Positions 25,693-34,117 of a DNA stretch of 37,105 bases are shown here, one piece after another (position 1 is the first letter of the stretch; every line of letters begins with the position of its first letter). Made by a program: the position numbers and the translations under genes. This DNA comes from an uncultured bacterium (GTDB lineage Bacteria > UBP6 > UBA1177), in contig CAJOFY010000011.1 of NCBI GenBank assembly GCA_905233945.1, positions 1-37,105 of the forward strand. Direction: 5' to 3'. Under the pieces are notes generated by a model. The model did not search any database, was not told the origin of the DNA, and was given only the letters and a program-made list of their open reading frames with translations.

Positions 25693-27294
25693 ATGCAGAC
25701 AGAAAAATTTCCCATAGTTTTTGCAGGTCACGTAGATCACGGAAAAAGCACGATCATCGGCAGGCTGCTTAGCGAAACAGGAAGCCTTCCGGAAGGCAAG
25801 CTCGAAGCGATAAAGAACTACTGCAAACTCAATTCACGCCCGTTTGAATACGCTTTTCTCATTGATGCGCTCAAGGACGAGCAGTCGCAGGGAATCACAA
25901 TAGATACGGCGAGAGTTTTTTTCAGCACGAAAAAGCGTGATTTTGTCATCATCGACGCGCCTGGCCACATAGAATTCCTGAAAAACATGGTTACCGGGGC
26001 GAGCAGGGCGGAAGCGGCTGTTCTTGTAATCGCCGCGGACGAGGGAGTTCGCGAAAACTCAAGGCGTCACGGATATATGCTTTCGATCCTCGGGATCAGG
26101 CAGATAGTCGTTGTCGTCAACAAAATGGACCTTGCCGGCTATTCGGAAGATATTTTCAACAAAATCAAGGCGGAATATACGGAATTCCTTTCCGAAATCG
26201 GGATAAAACCGCTCGGATTCGTCCCTGCAAGCGGCACGAACGGTGTCAATATCAGTGCAAAAAGCCCGGAAACACCGTGGTATAAAGGCAAAACGCTTTA
26301 TGAATTTCTCGATCTTTTCAAGGCAAAAGAACACAGCACGAAACAGCCTTTCAGAATGTTTCTGCAGGATATTTACAGATTTACCGAAAACGGCGACAAC
26401 CGCAGGATCTATGCGGGAACGGTGAGCAGCGGCACTCTGAATGAGGGTGACGAAATAGTTTTCAGTCCGTCCGGCAAAAGGAGCCGGATCTTGTCGATTG
26501 AATCATTCAATACTCCGCACAAAACCTCTGTCGAAGCAGGTTCTACGGCAGGTTTCACGCTGACTGAGCAGATTTATGCGACCAGAGGAGAACTTGTTTC
26601 GAAAACCGTGGAAACGGCTCCGCACACCGCATCGCGTTTCAAAGCGGCTGTTTTCTGGCTGGGCAGCGAGCCTTTAAGCCCCGAAAGATCTTATTTCATC
26701 AAGGTGGGAACGGCGAGAACCACTCTAAGGCTAGTCGAAGTGACAAAACTTATCGACACATCGTCTCTTGAAAGCAAAAAAGGGAAAAAAGTGGGAAAAT
26801 TCGAGGCTGCCGAGTGCGTTTTTGAGGCCGGAAAACCGCTTGCGTTCGACCTTATCGACGAAAATCAGGAAACAGGAAGATTTGTAATAGTAAGCGACTA
26901 TGAGATCCGCGGCGGCGGAATTATTCTCGAACCATTGTCTGAAGCAGCTTCCTGCAAAGAGATAACTCAAAGCGAAAGGGAACGCAGGTTCGGACATAAA
27001 GCGGCTGTTATTGCTGTCGATAATGAAAACTTCGCAGTAGAGCTTGAAAAAAATCTTTTTTCTCTCGGTGCTTTTGTCTGTTATTTTCCCGATTTGGATA
27101 TGTCGCGAAACATGCATGAAATCGAGCTTTTAGCGAAGTCAGGAATGTTGATCCTCATTAAATCCGGCGATGGCATTCCAAAAAACCTTGAAAACGGGGA
27201 TAACCTCCTGTTTATGCACCTTTCAGAGGAGAAAATAAACTCCATTGAAGCTGCTCTCGGCAAACTCCGGGAGGCAGGGATTCTCAGCCTTTAA
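25693..27294 (+). CDS. cysN: CysN-like sulfate adenylyltransferase GTPase with a degenerate C-terminal APS-kinase-like domain
   Basis: 533 residues from the ATG at 25693, preferred because GGAG precedes it; the ATG at 25669 lies inside the previous gene. An EF-Tu-like GTPase of the CysN/NodQ type: [54 protein letters not shown], then the elongation-factor beta-barrels. CysN works with CysD to make adenosine 5'-phosphosulfate; no cysD is in the window. The last roughly 110 residues begin [15 protein letters not shown], aligning by eye with the start of APS kinase (RxxRxGHxGxVxWLTG), but the P-loop GLSGSGKST is missing and the domain is about half normal size. It is thus best read as a NodQ/CysNC-type fusion whose kinase half has decayed. 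Last gene of the operon. Confidence 0.88.
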   Translation: MQTEKFPIVFAGHVDHGKSTIIGRLLSETGSLPEGKLEAIKNYCKLNSRPFEYAFLIDALKDEQSQGITIDTARVFFSTKKRDFVIIDAPGHIEFLKNMVTGASRAEAAVLVIAADEGVRENSRRHGYMLSILGIRQIVVVVNKMDLAGYSEDIFNKIKAEYTEFLSEIGIKPLGFVPASGTNGVNISAKSPETPWYKGKTLYEFLDLFKAKEHSTKQPFRMFLQDIYRFTENGDNRRIYAGTVSSGTLNEGDEIVFSPSGKRSRILSIESFNTPHKTSVEAGSTAGFTLTEQIYATRGELVSKTVETAPHTASRFKAAVFWLGSEPLSPERSYFIKVGTARTTLRLVEVTKLIDTSSLESKKGKKVGKFEAAECVFEAGKPLAFDLIDENQETGRFVIVSDYEIRGGGIILEPLSEAASCKEITQSERERRFGHKAAVIAVDNENFAVELEKNLFSLGAFVCYFPDLDMSRNMHEIELLAKSGMLILIKSGDGIPKNLENGDNLLFMHLSEEKINSIEAALGKLREAGILSL

Positions 27295-27310
27295 ATCTTT
27301 ACAATTATAT

Positions 27311-27339
27311 TTGACAAAGCGCTTTTTAAAATATTAGAT
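27311..27339 (+). promoter_or_regulatory. Promoter of the phosphoglycerate dehydrogenase gene
   Basis: TTGACA (27311-27316), 17-base spacer, weak TTAGAT (27334-27339). Its -35 context ATTTGACAAA is the same as at the thiE and thiD promoters. Confidence 0.5.
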
Positions 27340-27381
27340 AGCCGCGTTGTTCTTTTTAACACTTTTTTTATGGAGGTTGAT

Positions 27382-28305
27382 ATGAAAAAAGTTCTTATTG
27401 CTACCGAAAAACCTTTTGCAGCAAAAGCTGTTGCAAAAATCGAAGAAATCTGCGGTGCTGCCGGTTACGAAGTCCGCAAACTTGAAAAGTACACATCCGT
27501 TGACGAGCTCAAAGCTGCAATCAAAGATGTCAACGCAGTTATCATCAGAAGCGACAAAATCACGAAAGAGATCATGGACGCAGCTCCGGAACTCAAGATC
27601 GTAGTCAGAGGCGGCGCAGGATTCGACAACGTTGACTGTGCAGCTGCAAAAGAAAAAGGCATCGTCGTTATGAACACTCCGGGCGTAAACGCAAACGCTG
27701 TTGCAGAGCTTGCGATCGGTATGGCTATCTACACTGCAAGGACCTGCTTCACTCCGACCACAGGAACAGAGCTTAAAGGCAAAAAACTCGGTCTTCAGGC
27801 TTACGGAAACGTCGGCAGAAACGTTGCAAGGATCGCGAAAGGTCTCGGCATGGAAGTTTATGCTTTCGATCCCTTCCTCACCAAAGAGAAAATCGAGTCC
27901 GAGGGTGTAAAATACATCGCTACCAAAGAAGAACTCTACAAGACCTGCAACTACGTTTCTCTTCACATCCCGGCTAACGACGAGACCAAAAAATCGATCA
28001 CGAAAGAGTTCATGATGGATATGCCGAAACCGGCTACACTCATCAACACCGCAAGAAAAGAGATCATCAACGAGGAAGATCTCGCGGCTGTTCTTGAAGC
28101 AAGACCCGATTTCAAATACGTTGCCGACGTAGCTCCGGACAATGCTGAAGAACTCAAAGCGAAATTCGAAGGCAGAGTTTTCTTCACCCCGAAGAAAATG
28201 GGCGCTCAGACAAGCGAAGCAAACGACAACGCTGCTGAAGCTGCTGCAAACGAAATCGTCAACTTCTTCGAGAAAGGCGACGTCCGTTTCCAGGTCAATA
28301 AATAA
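27382..28305 (+). CDS. serA: D-3-phosphoglycerate dehydrogenase, lysine type
   Basis: First step of serine synthesis: oxidises 3-phosphoglycerate to phosphohydroxypyruvate with NAD. 307 residues from the ATG at 27382, which has GGAGG five bases upstream; the upstream ATG at 27370 overlaps that site. Substrate domain with RGGAGFDNVD; NAD domain with LQAYGNVGRNVA and the acidic FDPF; INTARKEIIN holds the catalytic Arg. Where most D-2-hydroxyacid dehydrogenases have the catalytic His (TPHxG), this protein has TPKKMGAQT, so a Lys replaces it. This matches the short, ACT-less, Lys-type enzymes known from Bacteroidetes and Entamoeba. Own promoter and terminator. Confidence 0.92.
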   Translation: MKKVLIATEKPFAAKAVAKIEEICGAAGYEVRKLEKYTSVDELKAAIKDVNAVIIRSDKITKEIMDAAPELKIVVRGGAGFDNVDCAAAKEKGIVVMNTPGVNANAVAELAIGMAIYTARTCFTPTTGTELKGKKLGLQAYGNVGRNVARIAKGLGMEVYAFDPFLTKEKIESEGVKYIATKEELYKTCNYVSLHIPANDETKKSITKEFMMDMPKPATLINTARKEIINEEDLAAVLEARPDFKYVADVAPDNAEELKAKFEGRVFFTPKKMGAQTSEANDNAAEAAANEIVNFFEKGDVRFQVNK

Positions 28306-28327
28306 TCGACAAGAACGAAATTTTTGA

Positions 28328-28357
28328 ATGCGGGCGGTTTTCGCCCGCATTTTTTTA
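28328..28357 (+). terminator. Rho-independent terminator of the dehydrogenase gene
   Basis: Perfect 9-bp stem ATGCGGGCG/CGCCCGCAT (28328-28336 and 28342-28350), 5-base loop GTTTT, then seven T. It lies between convergent genes; on the other strand the T-run is poor, so it acts mainly on the plus strand. Confidence 0.95.
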
Positions 28358-28358
28358 T

Positions 28359-29540
28359 TTAAAACAAGCTTGAAACCAGAACAAAGATCCAGTGAGCGGA
28401 AATTCCGGCGCAGAGTCCGCCGATCGTGTGGCAGAAAATAGCCTTTCCGATGAGTTCTTTGCAGCCGAGGCTGTCCATCATCGAGGTGTGCGTGCTCAGA
28501 TATCCGCTCCAGCACATGCACATTGCCGTGAAAACCGCTATGTCGCAAGGGCCGACAAGGCTTGCTTTGACAAGGCGCTCGGCAAGGCTGAGAGATGCTC
28601 CAGCGGCACCGAGAGCGGTTACCGGAATGCCGACAGCTTCGGGGGATGAGAAGCCGAAAAGCGGTTCAAGTATGAAATTGAATTTTGAGGCAACAAGAGG
28701 AAGGAGTCTGATCCCTTCGTAAGCTGCTCCGGTGTAGGCGCCGCTTTCCGAGGGGCCGTTGATCAGCATCATGACGAGCGTGCAGATTACAAGGACACCG
28801 GGAACAATCGCCATTCCCATCTCAACTCCGCTGTGACCGCCGTCAAGCATTGCTCCGACGATACGTCTGCCGATCCCTCCCGATCTTACGGGGCGCATGT
28901 TGAGAGGCGGGACTTCCATTGTCTGGCAGTCAGGGACCATTTTTTCTTTCGTGCCGTAAAGTTTTTTCGTAAAAGTTAGCATAAGACGCGTGCTGACAAG
29001 GCTTCCGATAACAGCTCCCACGATTCCGATTATTACAGCGAGTCCGAGCGGTTTTCCCATCGCCGGAGAAAGGCTGTACATATAGGAGCAGACGATAAGT
29101 CCCATTCCGAAAGCGGTCCCCAGGTTTGTAAGAGCCGGAAACTGGTATTTCTTGAAAAAACGGCGGAAGTTATTGTCTTCGGCAAGAGCCAGAATCGCAG
29201 GGTTATCCGAAAGAAATGTCGTGACGACTCCGAGAGAAGCGGCTCCCGGCATACCGAAAAGCGGTTTCATCAAAGGCTGGAGCACTCTGTTCGCAAGCGA
29301 AACAAAGCCGAATTCCGAAAGCAGAGCCGAAACAGCACCCATGATCACGCATATCGCAGTAAGATAGAGGACCGTGTCGATAAGCAGGCGGTAAGCCGTG
29401 TTCATCATGGTGTTGATCGTGTTTTCAAGCCCCATCTGCGTTGAAAACAGGGCGAAAAATCCGAAAAAGACAACAGGAAAAATAAAAGTTTCGAGCCCCA
29501 ACTCTTTTTTGTAAGTTATAACGCCAGGGATCCTTTCCAT
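28359..29540 (-). CDS. Membrane protein with nucleoside-recognition (gate) domains
   Basis: 393 residues from the ATG at 29540; GGAGG is present but 12 bases away, a long spacing. Integral inner-membrane protein with about ten helices. The two conserved gate-like halves are seen in LSDNPAILALAEDN...FFKKYQFPALTNLGTAFGMG and in FGFSSPEAVGIPVTALGAAGASLSLAERLV...TAMCMCWSGYLSTHTSMMDSLGCKELIGKAI. Family members include spore-maturation and YjiH-type proteins; the transported compound is unknown. Single gene transcribed divergently from thiE. Confidence 0.85.
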   Translation of the reverse strand: MERIPGVITYKKELGLETFIFPVVFFGFFALFSTQMGLENTINTMMNTAYRLLIDTVLYLTAICVIMGAVSALLSEFGFVSLANRVLQPLMKPLFGMPGAASLGVVTTFLSDNPAILALAEDNNFRRFFKKYQFPALTNLGTAFGMGLIVCSYMYSLSPAMGKPLGLAVIIGIVGAVIGSLVSTRLMLTFTKKLYGTKEKMVPDCQTMEVPPLNMRPVRSGGIGRRIVGAMLDGGHSGVEMGMAIVPGVLVICTLVMMLINGPSESGAYTGAAYEGIRLLPLVASKFNFILEPLFGFSSPEAVGIPVTALGAAGASLSLAERLVKASLVGPCDIAVFTAMCMCWSGYLSTHTSMMDSLGCKELIGKAIFCHTIGGLCAGISAHWIFVLVSSLF

Positions 29541-29675
29541 AACGAGTTCAAACCTCCGATACGAACAGAAATAAACAGTAAAAAATAACATTAACGTTCA
29601 AGAGAGCGTTTTTGCGCCGCCCTTTTATAGATTTAAAACTTAAAGTCAATAGATGTTTTCAAAAAATCCTTATAT

Positions 29676-29703
29676 TTGACAAACCCTTTTTTGACATTAA
29701 ATT
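29676..29703 (+). promoter_or_regulatory. Promoter of thiE
   Basis: TTGACA (29676-29681), 16-base spacer, TAAATT (29698-29703), 24 bases before the ATG. The leader is too short for a TPP riboswitch. Confidence 0.6.
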
Positions 29704-29726
29704 TTTCCGTAATTTTGGGGGTTTTC

Positions 29727-30371
29727 ATGAGTTTTGAAAGAAAAGATCTTCTTCTTTACGCGGTCGGCGGTGCAAACGGAACTGAAAAAAACAAATTTTT
29801 CGCCGATCTCGAATCTGCTTTGAAAGGCGGTATCACCTGCTTCCAGCTTAGGGAAAAGCACATCCCTTTTGATGAATTTCTTGCTGAAGCTAAGGAAGTG
29901 AAAAAGCTTTGCTCAAAGTATTCCGTGCCGCTCATCATCAACGACAATATTGAGATCGCACTTCTTAGCGGAGCCGACGGAGTCCACGTCGGTCAGGATG
30001 ACATGAATATCGTTGAAGCGAGAAAAATAGCGGGTGAGAAGCTTGTTATCGGAGTTTCGGCGCACAATGTCGAAGAAGCTCTCCTTGCCGAAAAAAACGG
30101 TGCTGATTACCTCGGAAGCGGTGCAGTTTTCGGAAGTCAGACCAAATCAAATGTCCGCACTCTGCCGCTTGAAACGCTCAGAAACATCTGTGCAAGCGTT
30201 AAAATCCCCGTTGTCGCAATCGGCGGCATCAACAAGGACAATATCACACTTCTTGCAGGAAGCGGGATCGACGGAGTCGCCCTTGTAAGCGCGATTTTCG
30301 GAGCAACCGATATCGAAACCGAGTGCAGAATGCTGAAAAAGCTTGCGGAAAGGTTGCTATACACGGAATAG
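29727..30371 (+). CDS. thiE: Thiamine-phosphate synthase
   Basis: Joins HMP pyrophosphate and the thiazole phosphate to make thiamine monophosphate. 214 residues from the ATG at 29727, which has GGGGG five bases upstream. TIM-barrel motifs: CFQLREKHI, PLIINDNIEIALLSGADGVHVGQDD, VIGVSAHN, GADYLGSGAVFGSQTK and PVVAIGGINKDN. In ThiE the stretch is usually QxREK; here it is QLREK, within family variation. Its product is the substrate of ThiL (14585-15490). No riboswitch precedes it, unlike thiD. Its 3' end overlaps the convergent ATPase gene by 15 bases. Confidence 0.95.
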   Translation: MSFERKDLLLYAVGGANGTEKNKFFADLESALKGGITCFQLREKHIPFDEFLAEAKEVKKLCSKYSVPLIINDNIEIALLSGADGVHVGQDDMNIVEARKIAGEKLVIGVSAHNVEEALLAEKNGADYLGSGAVFGSQTKSNVRTLPLETLRNICASVKIPVVAIGGINKDNITLLAGSGIDGVALVSAIFGATDIETECRMLKKLAERLLYTE

Positions 30372-31748
30372 ATCATCAATCGTGAGAAGTACTGCACCGT
30401 CCTGCTCGGCACAGCGTTTAACCGAATCCGAGAATCCCGATTTGCTGATGAAATACATATATTTTTCCTTAACTTCTTCAAAAGCGGACATAGCGGTTTT
30501 CAAATCCTCGTATTCGTCGTAAGGCATCGGTTTTGATGTAAATTTGCATTCTACGAAAATCCCTTTTTTCCTGTTTTTACTCAGCATGAGAATATCGACA
30601 TCATCCTGTGATTTAGCCACAGGATTGTTGCCCCACCACCTTCCTGTGCTGTGCGGAACGAACGGCAGTTTTCCTTTTTTCGCGAGCCGGATCATGTATT
30701 CCAGACAGATTTTTTTGAAAGCGTCTCCCATCAGATTGGGCAGATCATCCGTAATTTCCTTTGCCGCGCTATCCGGACCGAGTATTTCGTAGTAGGAACT
30801 ATTCGTAAATTCGTATCTGAACCAGAATTTGAAGAAGTTGTCCGTCATGACATAAATTCCTTTGCGGCTTTCGGGATTTTCTCCACAAGGCACTTTTTTC
30901 TCAATCAGCCTCATAATCTGGAGTGTTATCAGATACTTGGAAACTTTGTTTATATCTTCGTGAATAAAAGAGGCTATTTCAGAAACCTTGTTCTTTCCGT
31001 TTGCAAGTGCACTTAAAATGCTGTTGTAAATATATGTTTCGCGAAGTTCGGCTTTCAGCAGATTGGCCGGTTCCTCGTGCAGATACGCACCGTTTCTGAT
31101 AATTTTACCGGAAATGTTTTTTTCTATCGTGAAATTGCCGTCAAAAGCCTCAAGATAGCGCGGAATTCCTCCCAAAATTCCATAAGCAAGCAGTTTTTCC
31201 TCGTTCGTGTAATCGGGAAAAAACAGAGAACTCTCAAAATAATCGAAAGGAAGAATCTCCAGAGACGATGTCTGCCTGTCGTGAAGCGGGCTTTTGCTTC
31301 CCATGACATCGGTTTCCATAAAACTTACGGAAGAACCGCACAAAATCAGAAAAAGATTTTTGTTGTTCTTCCAGTCATGGTCGATGGTATGCTGAAGGAT
31401 CGATTTCACGCTCGGGTTTGAATCGGCGATAAACGGAAATTCGTCTATTATGACCACAGTCCGCTCTACAGCCTTTCTGCTTATATATGCAAAAGCATCA
31501 CTCCAGCTCTGAAAAGCGGAAATAAACATTTTGTCGAAGTGCAGCTGAACAATTCTGGAAAATTCTTCAAGATTCAGCGTATCGTTTTTCAGCTGCGCGG
31601 AATAAAAAACCGCATTTTTTCCCTTTGAAAATTCCTGCAGGATCGTAGTTTTGCCGACTCTCCTCCTTCCGTACATGACAAGATACTCGAAAGAGCCGCT
31701 TGAATAAAGCGACTGCAGGTGTTTCAGCTCTTCATTTCGCCCGATCAT
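30357..31748 (-). CDS. ATPase_2 (archaeal-type STAND/AAA) protein with DUF234 nuclease-like C-terminus
   Basis: 463 residues. N-terminal ATPase: MIGRNEELKHL, Walker A GRRRVGKTT, Walker B VVIIDEFPF and the sensor LILCGSS. The middle section has the GGIPRYLEAF motif and a winged-helix region (NKVSEIASFIHEDINKVSKYLITLQ). The C-terminal DUF234 part has DVDILMLSKNRKKGIFVECKF, the D...E-x-K spacing of PD-(D/E)xK nuclease folds. The family is patchy in bacteria, common in archaea and gut anaerobes, and its role is uncertain (stress or defence has been suggested). GAGGAGG lies before the ATG. Preceded by a tandem hairpin and U-run. No operon partner. Confidence 0.88.
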   Translation of the reverse strand: MIGRNEELKHLQSLYSSGSFEYLVMYGRRRVGKTTILQEFSKGKNAVFYSAQLKNDTLNLEEFSRIVQLHFDKMFISAFQSWSDAFAYISRKAVERTVVIIDEFPFIADSNPSVKSILQHTIDHDWKNNKNLFLILCGSSVSFMETDVMGSKSPLHDRQTSSLEILPFDYFESSLFFPDYTNEEKLLAYGILGGIPRYLEAFDGNFTIEKNISGKIIRNGAYLHEEPANLLKAELRETYIYNSILSALANGKNKVSEIASFIHEDINKVSKYLITLQIMRLIEKKVPCGENPESRKGIYVMTDNFFKFWFRYEFTNSSYYEILGPDSAAKEITDDLPNLMGDAFKKICLEYMIRLAKKGKLPFVPHSTGRWWGNNPVAKSQDDVDILMLSKNRKKGIFVECKFTSKPMPYDEYEDLKTAMSAFEEVKEKYMYFISKSGFSDSVKRCAEQDGAVLLTIDDLFRV

Positions 31749-31759
31749 ATTTCCTCCTC

Positions 31760-31800
31760 AAAAAAACACTACTCGTAAGTAGTCTACTCGTAAGTAGTGT
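31760..31800 (-). repeat. Tandem 15-bp hairpin repeat plus U-run in the ATPase leader
   Basis: The 15-bp unit CTACTCGTAAGTAGT occurs twice in tandem (31769-31783, 31784-31798). On the minus strand each forms a CTACT/AGTAG stem with a TACG tetraloop, the outer ACACTACT/AGTAGTGT arms also pair, and seven T (31766-31760) follow, right before the ribosome site GAGGAGG of the ATPase gene. It looks like a leader attenuator or an operator. Confidence 0.75.
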
Positions 31801-31872
31801 AATAAAAAATCCATAAAAATCAATAGTTGAATCAGAAAATTCATGTTGTATTTTTTATGATTGTCATCCTAT

Positions 31873-31900
31873 TTGACAAACTCTTTTTTAACGCTACATT
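31873..31900 (+). promoter_or_regulatory. Promoter of the thiD-cytX operon
   Basis: TTGACA (31873-31878), 16-base spacer, TACATT (31895-31900), about 35 bases before the TPP aptamer. Confidence 0.6.
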
Positions 31901-31936
31901 CCCGTTGTTTCTGGTTTTTTGACTGTTTCGTCTTTT

Positions 31937-32020
31937 GCAGGGGAGCGTGCTGAGGCAGGCTGAGAGGAAGTTAGGCTTTGACCCTTTGACCTGATGCGGG
32001 TAATGCCGCCGTAGGGAGTC
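31937..32020 (+). ncRNA. TPP riboswitch (THI element)
   Basis: Conserved aptamer cores are present in order: CTGAGAGG (31970-31977), ACCCTTTGACCTGAT (31981-31995), GGGTAATGCCG (31998-32008) and GTAGGGA (32011-32017). It binds thiamine pyrophosphate and should turn off thiD-cytX when TPP is plentiful. About 125 bases follow before thiD. In them a 9-bp stem with two G-U pairs (32080-32088 with 32104-32112) is visible but without a U-run, so the output may be translational rather than by an intrinsic terminator. Nothing else is seen in the 31801-32143 gap apart from the promoter. Confidence 0.95.
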
Positions 32021-32143
32021 TTTTTGGAATCTTTTTGTCGGCTTTCAGACGCTTTAATGCAGGAAACAAACAAGTGAGTTGCGGCGCACCGGGGGCACCA
32101 CTCTGCGTCGCGTAATAAAAATAGTGCTGAAAAAGGAGGAGTT

Positions 32144-32947
32144 ATGAAAACAGCATTATCAATCGCTGGCAGTGACTGCAGCGGAGGCGCCGGGATTCAG
32201 GCCGATCTCAAAACGATGACCATGAACGGGGTTTACGCAATGAGCGCGATAACGGCTCTCACGGCGCAGAACACCACCGGCGTGACGGGGATCTCGGAAG
32301 TTTCGCCCGATTTTCTCAAACAACAGATTGACGCAGTGTTTACGGACATTTTTCCGGATGCCGTAAAAATCGGAATGGTATCATCCACAGGCCTCATCAA
32401 AGTGATCGCCGAAAGGCTCCGCTTCCACGGTGCGAAAAACATCGTAGTCGACCCTGTAATGGTCGCGACAAGCGGGTCGGCGCTTCTTAAAAACGATGCG
32501 GTAGAAGCTCTGGAAACCGAACTCTTAAGCATTGCGACAGTTGCTACACCCAATATTCCGGAAGCAGAAATCCTTTCGGGAATGCCGGTCAAAAACGAAA
32601 CCGACATGATCAAGGCGGCTCACGCGATCCACGAAAAATTCGGCTGTGCAGTCCTTCTCAAAGGCGGTCACAGCGTAAACGACGCTAACGATCTTCTTGT
32701 TTCCGAAAAAGGGGAAAAGTGGTTTATGGGCAAAAGGATCGACAACCCCAACACCCACGGAACCGGCTGCACCCTTTCTTCCGCGATCGCGGCTAATCTG
32801 GCGAAAGGTTTTGACCTCGAGACTTCGATCCAGAGGGCGAAAGATTACATTTCGGGCGCACTTGCGGCTATGCTCGATTTAGGCAAAGGACGTGGCCCGA
32901 TGCAGCACAATTTCAACCTGACGGGCGAATTTGCGAAGGAGGCATAA
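32144..32947 (+). CDS. thiD: Hydroxymethylpyrimidine/phosphomethylpyrimidine kinase
   Basis: Phosphorylates HMP and then HMP-P to HMP-PP for thiamine synthesis. 267 residues, normal length, ribokinase-like fold: SIAGSDCSGGAGIQADLKTM, YAMSAITALTAQNT, VVDPVMVATSGSALL, TPNIPEAEILSG, VLLKGGH, and the catalytic NTHGTGCTLSSAIAANLA. AAAGGAGG lies before the ATG. Controlled by the TPP riboswitch and coupled to cytX, which starts directly after its stop. Confidence 0.97.
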   Translation: MKTALSIAGSDCSGGAGIQADLKTMTMNGVYAMSAITALTAQNTTGVTGISEVSPDFLKQQIDAVFTDIFPDAVKIGMVSSTGLIKVIAERLRFHGAKNIVVDPVMVATSGSALLKNDAVEALETELLSIATVATPNIPEAEILSGMPVKNETDMIKAAHAIHEKFGCAVLLKGGHSVNDANDLLVSEKGEKWFMGKRIDNPNTHGTGCTLSSAIAANLAKGFDLETSIQRAKDYISGALAAMLDLGKGRGPMQHNFNLTGEFAKEA

Positions 32948-34117
32948 ATGGAAGAAAAAAGAACGAGTTTGCTTGAAAACAGCTTTATCTGGTTCGGCGC
33001 GGCTGTGTCGATTGCCGAAATTCTCACCGGTACTTACTTCGCGCCGCTCGGCTTCAAAAACGGATTCCTGGCAATAATTTCAGGCCACATCATAGGCTGT
33101 GCGATGCTTTTTCTTGCAGGCGTAGTCGGCGGAAAAGTGCGTCTCAGCGCGATGGATTCCGTCAAAATGAGTTTTGGCGAAAAAGGGGGAATGCTTTTTG
33201 CCGTTCTTAATATCATGCAGCTTTTAGGCTGGACAGGAATAATGATCTATGACGGTGCCCTTTCGGCAAACGGCCTCGTTTCGGCAGGAAACTGGGTCTG
33301 GGCACTTGTCATCGGCGTTCTCATTGTGCTCTGGGTAATGTTCGGGATCGTCAATGTCACCAAGATCAATAGCGTTGCAGTGACTGCCCTTCTTGTCCTC
33401 ACCGTGATTTTAAGCGTTAAAATTTTTACCGGCGAAGGTGCTGCGCTGTCAGGCGAAGAAGCGATGAGTTTCGGCGCGGCTGTAGAACTTTCGGCTGCAA
33501 TGCCTCTTTCGTGGCTTCCCCTCATCAGTGACTACACGAGCAAAGCTGAAAAACCGGTCAAGGCATCTGCTGTCAGCGCAATCATCTATGGTTTGGTCAG
33601 CTGCTGGATGTACACGATAGGCATGGGAGCCGCGATCTTCACAGGTGAAAGCGACCTTGCTCAGATAATGATCAAAGCGGGGCTCGGTGCAGGACTTGTC
33701 ATCATAATCTTTTCGACAGTCACGACCACATTTTTGGATGCATACTCGGCAGGAATTTCGGCAGAATCTGTTTCAACGAAGCTCAAATCCAAAGCAGTCG
33801 CGATCTCTGCTGCAGTTTTGGGAACTATCGGCGCGATACTTTTCAACATGGATGACATCACCGATTTCTTATATCTCATCGGCTCGGTTTTTGCCCCGAT
33901 GACGGCGGTTTTAATAGCAGATTTCTTCATTTTAAAGCACCGCGCGATCGAAAAAAACTTCGTCTGGACAAATCTTGTTGTCTGGGTCATAGGTTTCGTG
34001 CTTTACCGCTATCTAATGACATTCGATTTCATTCTCGGAAACACCCTTCCAGACATGCTCATAACGATGGTTATCTGCGTTGCTGCGAATAAAGTTGTCG
34101 GAAAAAAAGCGGCTTAA
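32948..34117 (+). CDS. cytX: CytX-type hydroxymethylpyrimidine transporter (NCS1 family)
   Basis: 389-residue integral membrane protein with about twelve helices. The start ENSFIWFGAAVSIAEILTGTYFAPLGF and PLSWLPLISDYTS are typical of CytX, the NCS1-family permease that accompanies TPP riboswitches and thiD. It should import the HMP moiety of thiamine for phosphorylation by ThiD. GGAGG at the thiD 3' end provides the ribosome site and the gene starts on the base after the thiD stop. The C-terminus looks complete (VVGKKAA), but phage-like sequence begins within a few bases of the stop with no terminator between. Confidence 0.93.
   Translation: MEEKRTSLLENSFIWFGAAVSIAEILTGTYFAPLGFKNGFLAIISGHIIGCAMLFLAGVVGGKVRLSAMDSVKMSFGEKGGMLFAVLNIMQLLGWTGIMIYDGALSANGLVSAGNWVWALVIGVLIVLWVMFGIVNVTKINSVAVTALLVLTVILSVKIFTGEGAALSGEEAMSFGAAVELSAAMPLSWLPLISDYTSKAEKPVKASAVSAIIYGLVSCWMYTIGMGAAIFTGESDLAQIMIKAGLGAGLVIIIFSTVTTTFLDAYSAGISAESVSTKLKSKAVAISAAVLGTIGAILFNMDDITDFLYLIGSVFAPMTAVLIADFFILKHRAIEKNFVWTNLVVWVIGFVLYRYLMTFDFILGNTLPDMLITMVICVAANKVVGKKAA

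Noticed and set aside
28328-28357. The hairpin between convergent genes as a bidirectional terminator
   Set aside because: Only the plus strand has a good run of seven T; on the minus strand the stem is followed by TTCAAAAAT, which is weak.
27334-28548. Long open frame (404 codons) opposite the phosphoglycerate dehydrogenase gene
   Set aside because: Cys/Phe/Ser-rich antisense shadow spanning the real gene and its terminator; codon bias of the true gene removes stops on the other strand.
31769-31798. The tandem repeat as a miniature CRISPR array
   Set aside because: Two directly adjacent 15-bp units with no spacers and no cas genes nearby.
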